Source of the DNA: Vibrio tubiashii
Lineage (GTDB): Bacteria; Pseudomonadota; Gammaproteobacteria; Enterobacterales; Vibrionaceae
Assembly (NCBI GenBank): GCA_000775715.1
Contig: JRWQ01000004.1
Span: 1-54,652, forward strand
DNA length: 54,652 bases
Direction of reading: 5' to 3'
Below, piece after piece: positions 52,001-54,652 of this stretch (the first letter of the stretch is position 1; every line of letters starts with the position of its first letter). The position numbers and the translations under genes are program-made. The notes beneath the pieces are model-generated. The model was not told where the DNA came from. It ran no database searches and saw only the letters and a program-made list of their open reading frames with translations.

Positions 52001-54652
52001 ATGGTTTCGACTGAAGTGTCTGCATCCGCTACGGCAATACCGAGTGAGATAAAGTTATCTTCCAGACCTACAGCTGTATTAAACGAAAGCTCTTCAGTAC
52101 CAATTACAGAAATCGTAGTTGTCGCAACTACAGGATCATGCACACCATCAGACACCTGCACCTCTACAATACGCGGTGTTTCATCAGGCGTATCACTATC
52201 ATTTACAAAGCTAATAGATTTTAGGATGGTCTCAAAACCAGCAGCCGAAACAGCACCTGATGGGTGTGTTACCAAAAGAGCATACGTGGTTGCAGTATTT
52301 ATAGGAGTGACTTTAAAGCCTCCGAAATCCACCCAACTCAATACATCATCAGCTTTTGCGTTGGCTAACGTAACCGTCATGGACTCAATAGTGTCTTTGT
52401 CATCAAAGATATCAGCGTCAGACGTCGCTATCGCCACACCATCCTGATCACCTTCCACAAACGTCACGGCATGGTCGATATCTGCAGGATCTGACTTGAC
52501 GATTTTGATCACGATATCATCAAAGTCATCGTCATCACGGTCATTGCCTTTTTGGTCATCAAAACCAAAGACTAGGTTACCCTCAGCATCAACCGAACGG
52601 GACATTTGGTGATCGTCATCGGTTGATTTGTACACGTCAATATACTCTTTGACTCGGCCATCAACGATTAACTCACCATCCGCGTTTAACTCTAACTTAT
52701 CGAAGTCGTCTTTCATCACAAGATGAGCACCACCTGGGATGAGGAAAAACTCGATGTTATCAATCGACGACAGCGGCGAATCAAGCAATGACCCTGGCGT
52801 TAGACTTGGATCGTTGTTGTTGCCAATCAATACGTGCAGTTGTTGTGTATCACTGTTCTCATCATAAATGTAGTAACCAAATACATTACTGTATCCCGCA
52901 CCCTCACTGACAAACTGGATATCATATTGGGCACCATTCAGGTCGAGCGTTGGGGCTTCGTTATCTAAGATAGTCGCCACACCGACTTCTGCCGTATCTT
53001 GCTGCGCCGTTTTACCCGATAAACTGAAGTGTTCACGGTCATCCGTGTGTCCATCATCGTTTGTCTTAACGTCAACAGTAAAGGATTTAACGTTCTGTGG
53101 TACCGTGACAGTGAAATCACCATCATCACTCACTGGAATCGTTTCTGATGTTCCATCCGAGAACTTCACCAACACGCTTGACGCGTTGTAATCACCCTCA
53201 TCTGGCTGACCATCCACGCTCATTGCCGAACCATCTCTAAGCGACATGGTCACGTCCGTTTCCAGTTGGCTTGCGTTAGACAATTCAACCGTGAAGGTGC
53301 CTGTTGAACCTTCTTCGACATCGAAGCTAGAAATACTTTCTACCGTAGGTAAGTCAATCACAGTGATTGACGTGGTAGCGGTTACCGACGTGTTCACCCC
53401 GTCAAATACCTGAACCTCGACCGTGCGAGTGACTTCCCCTGGCGTGGCGCTACTATTACCAAAGCGGATAGACGTCAAGAACGACTCAAATTCTGCCGCC
53501 GAGGTAGCCTGCGAGTAACCGTCGTCACCCACATAACTCACCTTGACTGCATACGTGTCATCATTGGATTCAATGGTCTCAACAACAAAACCGTCAAGGT
53601 CATCCCACGTCAACACATCGTTTGTGTCGCCTTTGGCTAACGTAACCGTCATGGACTCAATAGTGTCTTTGTCATCAAAGATATCAGCGTCAGACGTCGC
53701 TATCGCCACACCATCCTTATCACCTTCCATAAACGTCACGGCGTGGTCGATATCTGCAGGATCTGACTTGACGATTTTGATCACGATATCATCAAAGTCA
53801 TCGTCATCACGGTCATTGCCTTTTTGGTCATCAAAACCAAAGACTAGGTTACCCTCAGCATCAACCGAACGGGACATCTGGTGATCGTCATCGGTTGATT
53901 TGTACACGTCAATATACTCTTTGACTCGGCCATCAACGATTAACTCACCATCCGCGTTTAACTCTAACTTATCGAAGTCGTCTTCCATCACAAGATGAGC
54001 ACCACCTGGGATGAGGAAAAACTCGATGTTATCAATCGACGACAGCGGCGAATCAAGCAATGACCCTGGCGTTAGACTTGGATCGTTGTTGTTGCCAATC
54101 AATACGTGCAGTTGTTGTGTATCACTGTTCTCATCATAGATGTAGTAACCAAATACATTACTGTATCCCGCACCCTCACTGACAAACTGGATATCATATT
54201 GGGCACCATTCAGGTCGAGCGTTGGGGCTTCGTTATCTAAGATAGTCGCCACACCGACTTCTGCCGTATCTTGCTGCGCCGTTTTACCCGATAAACTGAA
54301 GTGTTCACGGTCATCTGTGTGTCCATCATCGTTTGTCTTAACGTCAACAGTAAAGGATTTAACGTTCTGTGGTACCGTGACAGTGAAATCACCATCATCA
54401 CTCACTGGAATCGTTTCTGATGTTCCATCCGAGAATTTCACCAACACGCTTGACGCGTTGTAATCACCCTCATCTGGCTGGCCATCCACGCTCATTGCCG
54501 AACCATCTCTAAGCGACATGGTCACGTCCGTTTCCAGTTGGCTAGGGTTAGATAACTCAACCGTGAAGGTGCCTGTTGAACCTTCTTCAACATCGAAGCT
54601 AGAGATACTTTCTACGACAGGTAGATCAGCTTCATCTTGGATAGTGGCACTG
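49051..54652 (-). CDS. Giant RTX adhesin, C-terminal part (5' end beyond window)
   Basis: The frame stays open to the right edge, so at least 1866 residues are present and the N-terminus is missing. In protein order it has two near-identical repeats (Calx-beta-like VEEGSTGTFTVELSN, then DUF4114-like YDIQFVSEGAGYSNVFGYYIYD ... DDDDFDDIVIKI). Cadherin-like segments follow, then a lectin-like beta-sandwich (FEDVTLDTAW to DNINFLAV) and a further beta domain. Calcium-binding RTX repeats (GGGGNDHIYGEGGSDLIFGG, GGDGNDAVRGG) and a type I secretion tail of the VC_A0849 subclass (ITSSLIDNLEHLKD) close the protein. It is probably exported by a type I system and used for attachment or biofilm. The protein is very acidic, fitting calcium binding. 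Similar proteins are retained by an N-terminal LapA-like module, which cannot be checked here. Confidence 0.9.
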   Translation of the reverse strand, partial: SATIQDEADLPVVESISSFDVEEGSTGTFTVELSNPSQLETDVTMSLRDGSAMSVDGQPDEGDYNASSVLVKFSDGTSETIPVSDDGDFTVTVPQNVKSFTVDVKTNDDGHTDDREHFSLSGKTAQQDTAEVGVATILDNEAPTLDLNGAQYDIQFVSEGAGYSNVFGYYIYDENSDTQQLHVLIGNNNDPSLTPGSLLDSPLSSIDNIEFFLIPGGAHLVMEDDFDKLELNADGELIVDGRVKEYIDVYKSTDDDHQMSRSVDAEGNLVFGFDDQKGNDRDDDDFDDIVIKIVKSDPADIDHAVTFMEGDKDGVAIATSDADIFDDKDTIESMTVTLAKGDTNDVLTWDDLDGFVVETIESNDDTYAVKVSYVGDDGYSQATSAAEFESFLTSIRFGNSSATPGEVTRTVEVQVFDGVNTSVTATTSITVIDLPTVESISSFDVEEGSTGTFTVELSNASQLETDVTMSLRDGSAMSVDGQPDEGDYNASSVLVKFSDGTSETIPVSDDGDFTVTVPQNVKSFTVDVKTNDDGHTDDREHFSLSGKTAQQDTAEVGVATILDNEAPTLDLNGAQYDIQFVSEGAGYSNVFGYYIYDENSDTQQLHVLIGNNNDPSLTPGSLLDSPLSSIDNIEFFLIPGGAHLVMKDDFDKLELNADGELIVDGRVKEYIDVYKSTDDDHQMSRSVDAEGNLVFGFDDQKGNDRDDDDFDDIVIKIVKSDPADIDHAVTFVEGDQDGVAIATSDADIFDDKDTIESMTVTLANAKADDVLSWVDFGGFKVTPINTATTYALLVTHPSGAVSAAGFETILKSISFVNDSDTPDETPRIVEVQVSDGVHDPVVATTTISVIGTEELSFNTAVGLEDNFISLGIAVADADTSVETIDLTGIPKGAVVSVQNVETTIGDSGSITVSIDDIQTVKVKAPEHSDVNFDVTIIAKNSGAEVIETGRLTVDVHPDADAPTLTLGEFAKVAAIDFEDVTLDTAWDAEIAINTVKGASTIGEWETSNAGNHVEVGTEGTYLPGTSTNQVMEIEGNNGDKVLYTDMDLVAGRFYKFEFDIAARSDNKPADSDMEVTLVKLDQFGQPIPDSEVKLYDFIADRVGTGWQKGEFTLPVETTGKYRLLLEADEADSTGAIIDNINFLAVDNLGYEGTPIKLSEIHASLVDKEDSSEKLTIELTGIPVGSVISDGSGANTYEVTEANKDQRIEVTSWNLSELQVIVPDPAKFDIQVIATAIESDTNKDQHTQGDHADAGGSLTAESKTSITVEVLERPEGGSNDLPEAGSFDVISDHSVVEVQFADNATDTEDDPDASKVTKVQLTELPEHGDLYYFDVSSNQFVKVTESDLTGSNPLVFADNTKVFYVADRDAQAVHEIDTAELSAAGDGVKVLELDGMSISGGRIENGTFVEGTGAIKYDGTNKQQGVFVSTDKNEGLGEETSAGEFISIASDKGNISSISLQLASLQGLLGNNAHAKVVAYLFDNGQSVGDPIDLSISVPHPNPDHTGSATLSSSDSFDEVRLTVVNTSNGGQGAGFNLSGVEMTVNGEVAITDEFKYLAIDSDDQVSASEGTVHVEATNRLADNGAGVDSVFAQGSNGYTKMDWQTSAATIFESENHRTLDYDPVKGVVIDTGIAGDKVDMGSGADTVYLGDSHSPGQDINYDVQEADIQRFAESSIDALAYGGEDGATTFANSANAGMDVAHGGGGNDHIYGEGGSDLIFGGTGHDVLDGGDGNDAVRGGSDNDTIIGGLGDDILVGDDGADIFKWVDMATEHDRVVDFSRTDGDQLDLSDLFEDVSKEEITELLSELSSATEGETSAVKVSVTEDNGTSTMTIEKGVDTLTIDFNGASAADITSSLIDNLEHLKD
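52361..53344 (-). repeat. Adhesin repeat copy 2 (near-identical to 53633-54616)
   Basis: This block of about 984 bp aligns without gaps to 53633-54616 at an offset of 1272 bp (424 codons), with roughly a dozen base differences by eye. It encodes a Calx-beta-like plus DUF4114-like module. Confidence 0.9.
53633..54616 (-). repeat. Adhesin repeat copy 1 (near-identical to 52361-53344)
   Basis: This is the upstream partner of the 1272-bp-period repeat. In the shared block the proteins differ at about four residues (Glu/Lys, Met/Val, Lys/Gln, Pro/Ala). The array may go on past the window edge. Confidence 0.9.

Noticed and set aside
1..54652. CRISPR arrays, tRNA or rRNA genes, insertion sequences
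   Set aside because: I saw no short spaced direct repeats, cloverleaf sequences, rRNA segments or transposase frames. Only the adhesin holds long repeats, and these are coding.

Overview
The window is chromosomal DNA of a Vibrio species (Gammaproteobacteria), close to the replication terminus of the large chromosome. Several signals agree. Gene order follows the Ter region of Vibrio and enterobacteria (matP, a Lon-like protease gene, fabA, rmf, uup, rlmKL, zapC, pyrD, pepN). Vibrio-type families are present (DUF3634, DUF3466 with a GlyGly-CTERM tail, a 1613-residue NAD-glutamate dehydrogenase, YajQ). There are two perfect MatP-binding sites (matS) and a dif-like Xer site at 417-445. Nearly all assignments come from reading protein motifs and conserved order. 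No database search was run.

Region 1 (1-1086) is the accessory edge. A truncated phage regulator-like gene (DUF3653 type) runs off the left end. It is followed by a dif/att-like Xer site with a 7-bp centre and a frameshifted tautomerase pseudogene. This looks like the edge of a filamentous phage or similar element that uses the host XerCD recombinases.

Region 2 (1087-26700) is conserved terminus backbone, mostly on the minus strand. It carries an HDOD protein, DUF3634, matP, the Lon-like gene and fabA (plus strand, with FadR-like and FabR-like operators), then rmf, a rhombosortase-type surface protein, the operon rlmKL-grx-uup, zapC, pyrD, NAD-GDH, a DUF2835 gene, pepN, a secreted protein of unknown function, proQ-prc and msrC.

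Region 3 (26700-39800) is mostly plus strand. An ABC exporter gene sits between msrC and the lipid-transport pair letA-letB (seven MCE domains), followed by rsmF. After that come cvfB, an unknown membrane protein, a DUF4442 hotdog protein with a FadR-like operator, an AroH-type DAHP synthase, yajQ, and a siroheme-synthase-like protein whose C-terminal half is a vestige of the methyltransferase domain.

Region 4 (39800-49050) holds a general L-amino-acid ABC transporter operon (aapJQMP), then yccA, tusE, acyP, a chemotaxis receptor and rlmI. Region 5 (49051 to the right edge) is the C-terminal 1.87 kilo-residues of a giant RTX adhesin. It has two near-identical Calx-beta/DUF4114 repeats, a lectin-like domain and a type I secretion tail, and its N-terminus lies beyond the window.
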